Part shown: positions 35,336 to 46,366 of the stretch, one piece after another
How positions within the stretch are numbered: the stretch's first letter is position 1
Layout: each line of letters begins with the position of its first letter
Assembly (NCBI GenBank): GCA_021234155.1
Contig: JAJEKV010000058.1
Location: 4,164,600 to 4,228,599, forward strand
Direction of reading: 5' to 3'
Source: Isoetes taiwanensis
Taxonomy: Eukaryota > Streptophyta > Lycopodiopsida > Isoetales > Isoetaceae
Length of the DNA: 64,000 nt
Program-made: the position numbers and the translations under genes
Notes under the pieces: model-generated
Told to the model about the DNA's origin: nothing
What the model saw: only the letters and a program-made list of their open reading frames with translations
The model's database searches: none

Positions 35336-35470
35336 GGAAGAAATGGGCAAGGAAGAGATGCTGATGTGAGAAGACGCCGATAACCAAACACAAGAATGAA
35401 TAGTGCATATATAGCTGCTCGTCCCTTCCCAGAATGCCGATCCGATGGCTCGGATCGATGCCTATTATCA
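35336..35470 (+). repeat. Dispersed hairpin repeat, copy 2
   Basis: Same order as at 32968-33137: GAAATGGGCAAGGAAGAGA, GAGAAGACGCCGATAACC, CATATATAGCTGCTCGTCCC, and the GATCCGA/TCGGATC hairpin. Very similar to copy 1. Confidence 0.8.
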
Positions 35471-37090
35471 AATCATAATGCAAAGCACTGTGATCCCTAA
35501 CCTGTAGGATGTCCTAGAAGGCATCGAGAGCCCGAGCTAAGACTCTGCATGTTGGTGCTAAAGAAAAATAAAGCCATGTGAGCACAAAGAGAGCAATAGA
35601 ACAAGAGAAACTGCTAGAATAATGGTGAGAACCCCAGACGTAAAGATCACGAAGGGAAACAGCGCCAGACGCCCCCTATAATATATATACGACCCGGCCG
35701 TATACATACGGGACTTTCCTCCCATGGCGCACCATCGCGCCATGAGCGGGGGCCCTCCATCTAACCGGGGCCGTCACGAGACGCGCTCGGGGTGAAGGAC
35801 ACGGAGGGGTCATTCGGCCCACGCCTTCGATGGGCGCCTACGTCGCGGAAGCATGAATACAAGGGTTAGCACACAGCATAAATCACATATAAATAACCAC
35901 CACGAAGGGTGGCACATCCATCCAAATACCAACGGCAAGGAATATGCATCTAAGACTAAGAAAACACCCAAACCCCGGGTTCTACCCCGGTCCGGACTCT
36001 AGTGGGGAACGACCGATTGGCGGGTCTCGGGGAGATCGTGACCCGAATCTTGGCATGGCGTTGGCTGGCATAGAACATCGGCTAGGGTTGTCCACTCCAT
36101 CCGCCCCTCCCACGTGCACACTTTGCGAGATGGGTCAATTCACGCTATGGCGCTTATAGCCTCCTGAGAGACGTAGGCTCTAGGGATCACCCTTTGAGTC
36201 TACTCGGGTTCATGACACCTGGTCCGTGGATGAGGCAGGTGGGGAGGCGTCCCCTTCCGGGATCACACGGTGGTTCCATGGGTGAGCTAGAGAATACGTG
36301 CGCGCATCGGCTGACCCCGCATCCGTGCGGCGTACTCACCCTAAATCTACTCAAAGTGCATGGTGCCCCATACGGGTCACACCACTACACCGTGGAGTGT
36401 CGGACCCATACCCGCCCCTACGTGGACCGGCCATCGAGGCCCTAGCCCATTTGTAGGAGTCTCGGGGAGCCTTGTATGCTCGTGCAAGACCCCACCCCTC
36501 ATCTTGCCACTGTGTCCCTTGTCTGGTGCTAAGCCAGACCATAGCATCTATGACCCGGTGGGCTCTTGTGCACATGCCGAAACTAGTAGGGTGTTAAGGA
36601 AACACTAGGAGCATTCTATACCCAAGCTCGGGGGCCTCTACCCCCCTTTTAATCCCTGTTTACTGGAGCGACTAACTGACTCATAGAGACATCGACCCTT
36701 TCATAACAAAGCATCATTCATAATTGAACAATATTCCTAGTTACCAAAGAAGGGTTAATCTGAACCAAAGCTAGTCAGGCAAGAATACCAAAGTAATATC
36801 CTACAATTTGTAAGTTAAGCTACCACTGACCAGTGTTTCGGCTAGAGCCGTTGTCAAGAGGCGCTTCCATGGTGCTGTACTGGGGTAGCAGCGACGGTTA
36901 GCGGTGTCTTGGCGATTGGGCGTGCTCTGAGCGCTTAGCTGCTTCCTGGTGCTGGTTGGGTCGAAATTGGGGTGATTTGAGGATGGCGCCTCCCTTTGGT
37001 GGCCTAGTTTAGCAACCCTCATGCTGGCCACCCGGGTTATGCCAAATGGCGCCTTCCCACTATGAATTGGCCTAATCACGTCTTTAGAAT

Positions 37091-39490
37091 ATGTAGCATA
37101 ATAACAGGGGGTTTCTTTTGTATTTTTGTACGTTTTTTCCTAAGGTTTTCATATGATTTCATGGATGTATTTGATGAGGTATACTAATTAGTATATCTAG
37201 AGTGCGCATACGCTTAAACTAATTTTGATGCCTAATTCCAATGGTTTAGACCCATATGTAATATATTCTTTATTATATTATTGTATTTTCTTGTAGTATC
37301 ATATTCTGCTAGACATGCAAGCCTCGAGATAACCCATTTTAGGGTTATGTGTTGGGAACTTATTGGCTTCCTTCAGCATCCGGCAGCTAGCTAGGCCTCA
37401 GCATCAACATTCGAGCATCCAGACTGTCTCCAGAAGAACACCAACACCAAACTATGTCGGCTCCTTCTTGGCATGAGATCGGAACTCAGCACAGGGTATT
37501 TTTGGCCGGCAACAGATAGGGGCTAAGTTAGTTCAGGTCGGAAGAGGGTATTCTTTGTTTCTGTGCTTCTATGGTTTTCTCCCCATGACTCCATGGCAAA
37601 ACGTTGTGGGGTCTGTGGTGCCGAACTGGACCAGATTTTTAGCAAGGACAGAGAATCAGAGTGAATCTGCACTTGCAGATGATTACCTATCCAAATCGGC
37701 CCCTTTGAAATCGGCCTCTTTGTTCAGTGCAAATCTCTTGCAAGGATCTTTGCCTTAAATCGACCTCCCAGTAATTTGGGGCTGTAAAACGAAGGTATTC
37801 CTTGGGTTGCAGGTTGCATTTCTTCTCCCAGTAATTTCGGTTGCATTTCTTTCTTCATCGCGTCCTTGTATCTTGGTGTTTAGTTTGGGTTTTTTAGCAG
37901 ATACCAAAGAGCGACAGATTTTGAAACATCTTAGACTTTCTTCCAAGCTCATTTTCTCATAGGCTTGGGCAATTTGCTTACGGTCTTTACTTTTGGGTGC
38001 ATTCTGTTATGAAGGAACTTTTGGCTTGTCAAGGCTAGTGGCGGAGAAGTATTTGTGGCAGGCAGGCTAGTGGCGGAGATGGAGGTTGAAAATCCAATCC
38101 TATCCACATACACATCATCATAGCAGTCTTTGAAATGATGGTAATAAATTTTTATTGCAACTTTAGGAAGAGCATAGGGCATTGCGTGGAAGCAAGTTTG
38201 CAGCACTTCCACCCAAATCAGCCGACCCATCTGATTCTTGTCCCAGGTATATGATTTTGATTGAAACTCCAAATTAATTGTCATCGGATGCTAATTCCCT
38301 GCTTATGTTTTGTCATCTAGAAATTACTGAAATATTGAAATTGTATATGATCCTTTGCAAAGGTTGGCTCATCCAGGAGGGGCTTTAGCAACGAATAAGG
38401 TCTCTGCGTTGGTTAAATTTTTGAAAAGAAAGCTTGAGAGTGGTCCAGTATCTTTAGATCCAGATCTTGTTGAACGTGCTGTGCATAATGCTAAGGCTTC
38501 AATCAAGCCAGGTATCTCTTGTATTTTTAAAACGTTTTGATCTGCATCGTTTGTTCTTAATGCCTATGTCATTTCATGCTTTACAAGGCATGTTTTGTTG
38601 AATAATCTAGTTGGTATGCAACAGCAAGGAATTGTTATGACAAGAAACAGCGCATACTCCCTTCTACGGAAGCTGAGAAGCGGAAATCTTTAGAATGCGC
38701 TAGAAGACTCCGGTCTCTTATTCTTCACAGGTTGGATAGAATTTCTGTTCTAGGCGATCATCTCATACGGATTTTTTCTTGCCATAAGAGTTTATATGAA
38801 GCTAATTGGGCATTTGATGCAATAGAGAAACAAACTTCATACACATGGCTGCAATCATTCTAACAAATGCTAAAGTTTGGGGAAATGTTGTACACTCTTG
38901 ACTTGTACCACGAGAATGCACATATTGGAAATAAGAACTGATGTATATACATACGTTGCTGTCTTCAATCTTGCATGATGAAAAATTTGATGTTTCATGG
39001 AAGGATTATACACGCTGAGGACATTGTTAACAAACTCCAATTGGATGATGTGATGGGGAGCACCCTCATCCATATGTATACTATGTGCGAACTCTTAGGA
39101 GATGCATGCCAAGAGCCAAAGCATTACGGCATATCGAAGTGCCGGATATTTATTGAGATCCTTCGGAGGAAAGGTCAATATATTTTGTGCGAATTCATTC
39201 TTATTTTACTCGTGGTATATACCGCGAGGATGGCCACATCATTCTTGCTATGGACTCGTTGGATGGCCATTTGTCCATTTCAATGTTTCTAACATAAAAC
39301 ATTGTCATATATTGAGATGAATAGTCACATTGCAACAAACTATTTCAGCTAAAAATGCATTGTATTAAATGAAAATGCAATGTCCTTGATGTTTTATACA
39401 ATCTCTTGAATTAATAATTAATATTCACGCCCTTAAAGTTTCTATTTTTTTTCTTTTGTTAGGGCCCGAAGGGCCCAAAAATTTTTTTTA
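37091..39490. mobile_element. ~2.4 kb insertion in the 3' LTR of C, class unknown
   Basis: Foreign DNA starts after TCTTTAGA of the LTR and runs to the foldback element. It carries PPR gene debris on plus (about 38.36-39.13 kb). Its left part (37.1-38.3 kb) has no recognised gene. Clear terminal repeats or a target-site duplication were not found; about ten bases of LTR are missing at the site relative to the 5' LTR. It could be a gene-capturing transposon or a repair-filler insertion. Confidence 0.55.
38361..39130 (+). pseudogene. Decayed PPR protein gene fragments
   Basis: Three segments are readable. At 38361-38511 ATNKVSALVKFLKRKLESG and VERAVHNAKASIKPG are flanked by splice-like AG and GT. 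At about 38610-38862 EKRKSLECARRLRSLILHR is followed by ISVLGDHLIRIFSCHKSLYE and ANWAFDAIEKQTSYTW. At 38975-39130 GRIIHAE...NKLQLDD precedes MGSTLIHMYTMCE. The last two are typical pentatricopeptide repeats of the plant organelle RNA-editing (PLS) class. The frame is lost after SYTWLQSF (TAA near 38862), again before GRIIHAE, and the repeats after TLIHMYTMCE are missing. Such proteins bind organelle RNA. The plain reading is a captured or retroposed fragment of a host gene. The first segment may or may not belong to the same gene. Confidence 0.7.
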
Positions 39491-39949
39491 TATAACAATC
39501 AATACATAATTACCATTAACATTATTAACACAAACCATTGCATTCAATGCATTTAAATTAAAATCCCCCTTAAACCCCCTTTGGTTTGGGTGCATATTCA
39601 CACGGGGGGTGACGTAGGGCAGCGAGAGCCCTCATAATTGTATTTTGCACGTACGAAATCAACACCATATAGTATTCCGCTTGAAATCTTATAGTATTTT
39701 GTGAATCTTGTTATACAGTATAGCAAATTTTGTACTTGCATACCCCACAAATGAGGAACTTTACGTACGGTGTAGATTAAGGAATAAGGGGCGAATATGC
39801 CAATCCGACAGCTCTCGATGCCCGGAGTCACCCCCCGTGTGAATATGCACCCAAACCAAAGGGGGTTTAAGGGGGATTTTAATTTAAATGCATTGAATGC
39901 AATGGTTTGTGTTAATAATGTTAATGGTAATTATGTATTGATTGTTATA
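39491..39949. mobile_element. 459 bp foldback/MITE with ~120 bp terminal inverted repeats
   Basis: The left arm from TATAACAATCAATACATAAT (39491) to about 39612 is repeated in reverse at about 39826-39949 with almost no mismatch, then decays. The spacer is about 210 bp with no gene. The ends lie at TA-rich target DNA (TATA on both sides), compatible with a TA or TATA duplication. Near-perfect arms mean a recent insertion, younger than the LTR of C that it sits in. The autonomous partner is unknown. Confidence 0.85.
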
Positions 39950-40081
39950 ATTCGGTTAACATAGCTAATTAAATCCATTGTGGCCAACCCCCTAGGTTAT
40001 CATACCCTAGGTGGCGTACCTATACTAGGTGACGTGTCAATATATTTATACGTATACCGTATAAATACTTGGAACGTCACA

Positions 40082-40095
40082 TTCTCCCCTCCTTA
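40082..40095 (-). other. Polypurine tract of chromovirus C
   Basis: The minus strand reads TAAGGAGGGGAGAA directly before the TGTGACG of the 3' LTR. It is the expected primer for plus-strand DNA synthesis and fixes the left LTR as the 3' LTR. Confidence 0.9.
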
Positions 40096-40662
40096 GAATT
40101 AATGCTGTCCTCAGCATTGGGGTTAGTTACAGATATACTAATAAGGAAAATACATTATAAAGGAAGGTAATTCCTTATTTCCAAAGGTAATATATATCTT
40201 TTGAAGTTCAAAACAGTTTAAGCACTAAAGTGCATTTGAGATGATTTATCATAATCAACAAGTTCAAGGACCAAGGTCCAATGTCAACATTAGAGCAACA
40301 AGACATGTAGACAAAATAAAACTTGAAGAGTTCGGGTCATCAGCAACCCTCTAACATTTGCAGGTGATGTACTGCTCACTGGCCTGCACATGTCAGTATA
40401 TCAGTATATATATATTTAGATTGTGGTTGAAGGGACCACCCCCTTATAGTAAAGAAATAAACTCTATCTACCAGAGGACCTATCATGTCTATGGTTTGCA
40501 GTTCATTGCAGCATAGGGAATGGTGAAGTTCCCATTGTAGCCGAGATGAACGTAGTCTATGACCTATATGCTGTCGTAGCAAGTCGTGGTCAGCCTATGA
40601 CCATGTCCTAGAGAACACAAAGGTGATCTCATCATCGGTAACGATTATTACTTGCGATGCAT
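40096..40662. other. 3' untranslated region of chromovirus C
   Basis: It lies between the integrase stop and the PPT, with no gene. The phrase GTGGTTGAAGGGACCACCCCCTTA (40424-40447) is conserved in fragment D (58656-58684). It contains a short hairpin, GGGACCACCCCC. Confidence 0.7.
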
Positions 40663-42150
40663 CTACCCCTCTAGGGCGCTACTCTTGGGAATAAAGCTTC
40701 CAAGCTTACCGCCGGGTGCGGGGTTGATAGCATCGTTGATGGTGCGGCCTTGAGATTCCCGCATAAAGTCCGGATAGTGCTTGTCAAGGTCTATCTTCAT
40801 TACCCACGTAGCATCCTCAACTGGTAAGTGTTTCCACTTAACCAAGTATTGCAACATTTGAGTCCTTCTGGTTTGTTTGTAAGCTCGATCAAGAAGAGCT
40901 TCGGGCACTATTTCCAGTTGCTCTTCTGTCATTTCTAGGAGGGTTGGGGAATCCAAAACCTCCTCTGGATCAGGGGTATGTTGTTTCAGAAGACTCACGT
41001 GAAAAACCTTGTGAATCTTTAAGCGGGGTGGCAATTCCAAACGATATGCCTGCTCTCCCACACGCTCAGTAATTTTGAACGGTCCAGCCCATCTAGGTGC
41101 TAACTTCTTGCAGTTTCCGATCTTAAGCTTGGCTTGTTTCACTTTAATCTTAAGCCAAACCGAGTCGCCCACCTGGAAAATGCGTGGAGTTCTGCGTTTG
41201 TCGGCCACACTCTTCTGACGGCTGCGTGCAGCTAATAAATAACCACGAACTTCTTCGACCAGCACTTGCATCTCTAAGAGGAGTTGTTGAGAACCCTCTA
41301 CTTTAGAGACGGGGTTATGCCAGGTATCTGGGGTAAGGCATTGATAACCATAATTTATCATAAAGGGAGACATCCTGGAAGATTCCTGCTTCATGCTGTT
41401 ATAAGCAAATTCGACCAGATAAATATAGTCAGCCCATTGTGATTGCTTACTCCATACATAACTTCTTAGCATATCCTCTATAATGCGATTGGTCCGCTCT
41501 GTCTGGCCATCTGTTTGAGGATGATATGCTGTGCTCATAGCAAGCTTGGTCTGAATGGTGGTAAAGAAATCTTTCCAGAATGCGCTCACAAATTTGGGAT
41601 CCCTATCCGACACAATTACCCGTGGCATTCCGTGTAATCTGAAGATTTCCTTGGCAAATAGCAGAGCAGTATCAAAGGCTGTATCCGTGGTACGACATGG
41701 CAAGAAATGAGCCATTTTCGACAATTTGTCGACCACAACCATCAAGGCATCATATCCCCGGAGAGTCCTTGGAAGGCCCACAATAAAATCCATGGTTATC
41801 ACTTCCCATTTGGCGTTGGGCACATCCAGAGGTTGTAGCTCACCTGGGATTCTTAACTGTTCTGCTTTAGTCTGCTGGCATACCTGACACTGCCTAATAT
41901 ATCTGGCAATGTCCTTCTTCATAGAAGGCCAGAAATAGCTGGAGCGAATCTTAAAGTAGGTTTTCATAAATCCTGCGTGTCCAGCTATAGGGCTATTGTG
42001 TGTGTCATGAAGAACGAGTTTCCGTACTCCTGAAGTGTGCGGTACACAACTTATCCTTGTGATATAATAAGTTGCCCTCTTTTTTATAGGCACGGAAAGC
42101 GTCACGCTCTGCATCCGTGCGAGCTTCCTTAGCCAAACTCTCCCAAATGT
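40663..42150 (-). pseudogene. Chromovirus C integrase with chromodomain
   Basis: The HHCC finger runs from H49/H59 to C89/C92 (RQCQVCQQTK). The catalytic core begins MDFIVGLP (D122) and continues VSDRDPKFVSAFWKDFF and TDGQTERTNRIIEDML, giving the D, D and E positions. A GPF-type motif follows (WAGPFKITERVGEQAY), and the protein ends in a chromodomain (LQYLVKWKHLPVEDATWV). The chromodomain marks the chromovirus clade, whose integrases are known to use it to target histone-marked chromatin. The frame is continuous over about 490 residues. Confidence 0.95.
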
Positions 42151-44140
42151 CACAGAACTCCGGATCTGTGGCCAAGGTCTGTTCTATCTGTTTGCCAAAC
42201 TCACTGGTAAGCGTAGAAATGGCGTTGCAATGGGTTCGGGTCACCAAGGGGTGGCGTGATAAAGCATCCGCAACCACGTTGTGCTTGCCAGGCTTATACA
42301 TAATCTCAAAATCATACTCCTCGAGAAATTCCATCCATCTTCTCTGACGGAGATTGAGGTTGGGCTGGGTGAATAAATAACGGAGACTTTGATGATCCGT
42401 ATCCAATTGGAATCTTCTACCAAGAAGGTAGTGTCTCCATATCCGCAGAGCACGAACAACGGCTAACAATTCCTGATCATGGGTAGGATATCGCTGCTCT
42501 GTCTCATTCATCTTCTTTGAATCGTAGGCAATTACCCTCCCCTCCTGCATTAGGACCCCACCGGTGGCAATTTTACTGGCATCAGTCGCCACTAGCTTAT
42601 CCTGTTCAGGATCGGGCAATGTGAGAACTGGTGCTGATGTTAGGGCATCCTTAAGCTGCTGGAAACTCTGCTGAACTTTCGTCTTCCAGTGGTCCATCCA
42701 ATCTTTCACCTTCTCATGCTTTGTGAGATTTGTAAGAGGAGCTGCAATCTTCGCGAAATCCTTTACAAATTTTCGATAGTAGCCTGCTAATCCCAAGAAA
42801 CTCCGGACTTCGGAAACATTCCCTGGAATAGGCCATTCCCTTACGGCCTCTATCTTTGCGGGGTCTGTAGCAATTCCCTCTGCGGAAATGATATGGCCTA
42901 AATAATCAACCTTCGGAGTGGCGAACTTGCACTTAGAGAACTTGGCGTAGAGTTGATGACGTCTCAGCTTTTGCAGGGCCAGTCTAAGATGTTTCTCATG
43001 TTCCTCGAGGGTCTTACTGTAGATGAGAATGTCGTCGAAGAAGATAACAACAAAATCATCCAAGTATTGTCGGAAGACATCATTCATCAGTCGCATGAAT
43101 ATTGCTGGGGCATTAGTTAATCCAAAAGGCATAACTGTAAATTCATAATGCCCATACCTAGTGCGAAAAGCAGATTTATGGATGTCCTCCTCCTTGATCC
43201 TTATCTGATGGTATCCGGAGCGTAGATCAATCTTTGAGAAGTACTTAGCCCCTTGTAACTGATCCATTAGGTCATCTGCCCTAGGCAAAGCATAGCGATT
43301 CTTGATGGTATGCTTGTTGAGTTGTCGATAATCAATACACATCCTCAGCGAGCCGTCCTTTTTCTTAACGAAAAGAATAGGAGCGCCAAAAGGCGAAACA
43401 CTAGGTCGAATGAAACCTAGGTTTAGCAGCTCCTGAAGTTGTGTCTTAAGTTCTGCCAATTCTGGAGGACTCATGCGGTACGGGGCCTTGCTGGTAGGCT
43501 TGGTACCTGGTTCTAAAGCTATTTCACATTCCACCCCTCTAAAAGGAGGAAGCTTCTGGATCTCATCCGGAAAAAGATCACCAAATTCGTGGAGAAGATT
43601 TGCAATCCCCTTTGGGAGGCCGTCGATTACTTGTTTTTGCTTAGCATCTGACTCGATGGAAGCAAGCATAATGATGCAAAGGAGCTTTTCCTTGTGTATA
43701 GCTTTATCTAACTGTCTGATGGACATAGACTGCAGGATAGGGTTGAAAAGTTCACCTTTGATAGTGACTCGAGCTCCATTAGCTGCGTTGAAGGTAACTT
43801 CTCTCTTCTCGCAGTCTATGTTGGCTTTTGCAGATGCCAAGAATTCCATACCAACAATGAGGTCATATTTTCCAATATCCATCAATTCGGCACCCAAAGC
43901 AACTGGTGCACCTGGGAGCTGCATGTTGAGATTGATGCGACGGCCATGGGTATGTCTGACTTTACCACTGGCTAGAGTAACAGGCCTCGGTCGGGACCTC
44001 AATGTTTCTAGACGTAAGACATGGGCCATCCTAGGAGAAGCAAAATTATGTGTACTTCCCGTATCCATAAGAATTACAAAAGGCTTCCTGTCTACTTGGC
44101 CTATGGTAGAAAAATAAACGGCGAGGCTGACTCTCAGCAT
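42100..44140 (-). pseudogene. Chromovirus C protease, RT and RNase H
   Basis: The domains are in order. The aspartic protease has [12 protein letters not shown] near residue 26 and [15 protein letters not shown] has [52 protein letters not shown] and the catalytic [15 protein letters not shown]. RNase H has [45 protein letters not shown] and [13 protein letters not shown]. This is the standard Ty3/Gypsy order. The frame is open for about 700 residues, so the copy is well kept. RT and RNase H convert element RNA to DNA in the particle. Confidence 0.95.
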
Positions 44141-44149
44141 TGCCGGTTT

Positions 44150-45448
44150 CTATAGCTGCAAGGATATGAGACGCACCGTGAATGTAATTGGGAGGCTCCT
44201 CCTCGACGGGTTGTGTTGCTTGAGGTCATCCCAATCGAGGGTCGGCCATGGGCGGTGGGCGTCTAGCGTGACATAAGGGCAGTGCATGAAGTGTCCTGGC
44301 CTCTCATACACTGTAGCATGCCTTATCTCTACGGAGCTGTTCACGGGCCTCTTTAGGAATAGGCGTAAGAGGTTCGAACTTCCTTACCAGGCATTGTTAC
44401 GCTTATCAAAGCACTAAAGGTGACCTTCTTTTCCTGACGGCCATAAGAGTTCTGCTGAGAGGGCCCCGGACTTGGCGAACGAGGTTTATAAGGTGTGGAC
44501 GGCCGTGGCTGCGCATAGGGAGCAGGACCCGACACTGGTTCCTTGGTGTGTCCTCCTCGAGGCTCAATGCTTTAGCGTCCGCCTCTGCAACTGATTTCGG
44601 GTCTATGGCCTTAACCATGCGTTTGATTGATGGTGCCAATCCTTCAATATAGCCTTCCACTGCCCTTTTCTCATTCATACCGGTACATCTGGTCTCAAGC
44701 GCATAAACTCATCCGTGTAGGCTGAACCGACATACCCTTTCGTTTCTAACCTATAAAAGGTGCGGATCTGTTGGCATTTTGTGCGCCACGAGGCACATAA
44801 TGCGACTTAAAAGCCTTGGCAAACTTCACGAAGTTGCATCGCTCGTCTAGATGTTTGGCTCTAGCATAGCCCTTCCACCAAATGCGGGGCAGCTCCGTAA
44901 GATTGGTGGTAGCAACCTTCGGTATCCTTTTACGTCATGCCATAGGAACGTCCAAACTCCTTCATCTCGTCGAGCGCGGGACTCGCATTTAGTCCGCCTC
45001 TAGATTTCCCATCAAAGCGGGCGGTTTTACGTTTCTTCCATATCTTGGTTATGGCCGTGTCAACCGTTTTCACGGTACTCCTTGTCCCGGCCATTATGAT
45101 CACTAGGCGATGCAAAGCGGCCGCAGAGGGACCACGAGAGGTGGCCGATTGCGAGGAGGTGGCGCTATCTTTGGAGGAGCCCCGACGACGTTTGGGCTGA
45201 GGCTTCCTCGGCACAGGGCCAGGACTGGCTTCCGGTGGTGACGGCTGTTGTGCAGGTGGACTAGGCGGCAACGGAGGTAACTCCGGCCCATCCTCTTGTA
45301 GGTGCTGGGGTGGATTGGCATGCAATACATAGGCTTGCAATTCGCCTAGCTGCCTTTTCATTAGCATAAGTTCCTGTTCAGGGGTTAGCCTACTGGCATT
45401 CGAGGGCGTTTGCCAAGCGGCATTGCGTACACCGTCTATATCGAGCAT
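44150..45448 (-). pseudogene. Chromovirus C gag region
   Basis: The N-terminal part is Pro-rich with a basic nuclear-signal-like RKPQPKRRRGSSKD. A segment near 45.0-45.1 kb (DTAITKIWKKRKTARFDGK) resembles the start of a gag core. Further on are EKRAVEGYIEGLAPSIKRMVKA and AEADAKALSLEE (near 44.6 kb), typical of the gag C-terminal part. Gag forms the particle that carries element RNA. The region is interrupted by several breaks, so this copy would not make Gag on its own. Confidence 0.7.
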
Positions 45449-45748
45449 TCATGAAAGTATAAGCAGACTTACAATAACATACAATTTCATTCAGATAACA
45501 TTTACTGACAGTGACCAGAGAAGTACAAACAGAAACTGATGCTTCATTCCATTCAAGTTGAGTACAACAACAAGTTGATTGGTACATAGGTTGGCACAAA
45601 AGGAGGTATTATACAGTGGAAGTCTTAAAGTTCTACTCGCATACAGCGTAATAACAACAAAAAAACATAACTGGAGGGCCAAGCCTAGGGGTTCGCAAAG
45701 GGGTACAGGATCGAGTATCGGACACTCTCCCGTACAGTCCTAACGAGC

Positions 45749-46138
45749 TTATAGCGTGCCCAGGCCAATGACTGGCTGATAGTCCCACGTTGGGCTAATA
45801 ATGAGAAGATTGAAAAGCCTCCTCAAAGCGTAGAAGAGTTGCCACAGGTGGTCATTAGCGTCCTCGAAGGCTTCATGCCTGGTCATGCTCCAGTAGTCCC
45901 AGGGGCGGCACAGGGTTTTCTTCAAGTCCTCAAAAGCTCTGTCCCTGAGAATATTAACTATCTCCATCCCTTTTGCTGGATCATAAGGTTCTCCTGGTGG
46001 CGGGGGTTCCATCTCGTAACCTTCATCCCATTCTGGATATTCTCCATATCTCTGGCCATAGTCCTGTTCGGGCGGCCCGGGGTCATCCCTCCTAATCAGG
46101 TCTGTAATCCTTTCTTCATAGTCCCAAGGTGTCTCCTC
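45749..46138 (-). CDS. Small acidic frame between ORF2 and gag
   Basis: An open frame of about 130 codons begins right after a splice-acceptor-like TTGTCTTTCAG (46139-46149 on minus) and includes an internal ATG at 46012. It is rich in Asp, Glu, Pro, Trp and Tyr (EEPWDY-like start; MEPPPPGEPYDPAKG; LCRPWDYWSMTRHEAFEDA). It is not recognised. It may be a spliced 3' exon of ORF2 or a separate frame; no evidence decides. Confidence 0.4.
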   Translation of the reverse strand, partial: EETPWDYEERITDLIRRDDPGPPEQDYGQRYGEYPEWDEGYEMEPPPPGEPYDPAKGMEIVNILRDRAFEDLKKTLCRPWDYWSMTRHEAFEDANDHLWQLFYALRRLFNLLIISPTWDYQPVIGLGTL

Positions 46139-46366
46139 TGAAAGACAACGGAAATGAATATAGAGGGTTGGATGGTTTTGTTATAGACCAACTCGAATAA
46201 CCAGCAAAACATATGACAGAAGGAATAACTTTCTATTGTATTCATAAAGATAGTAATTTCAATCGATGAAAAGAAAGACGTATCATATTATAAAGTGGCT
46301 ACAGAATTTGCCAACCCAAATTCCACAATCATACGCAATACAAAAAAAATGCGTAGTACAATTAGT

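Larger units (their letters stand above)
29882..35660. other. 5.8 kb without a recognisable gene, purine-rich plus strand
   Basis: The plus strand is rich in A and G. Long minus-strand frames here (up to about 216 codons near 31 kb) are dominated by Leu, Phe, Ser and Cys, as expected from pyrimidine-rich DNA, and match nothing I know. The region holds several small repeats listed separately and may be the non-coding body of one or more old retroelements. Confidence 0.5.
35666..40081 (-). repeat. 3' LTR of chromovirus C, split by an insertion
   Basis: LTR sequence covers 35666-37090 and 39950-40081, together about 1.56 kb, close to the 1583 bp of the 5' LTR. The middle is foreign DNA with PPR debris and a foldback element. 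The part at 36500-37090 is almost identical to the 5' LTR; the part nearer the left end is more diverged, with several small indels. Confidence 0.92.

Noticed and set aside
43473-44117. A 214-codon plus-strand frame
   Set aside because: It is the antisense of the well-supported protease-RT frame of chromovirus C.
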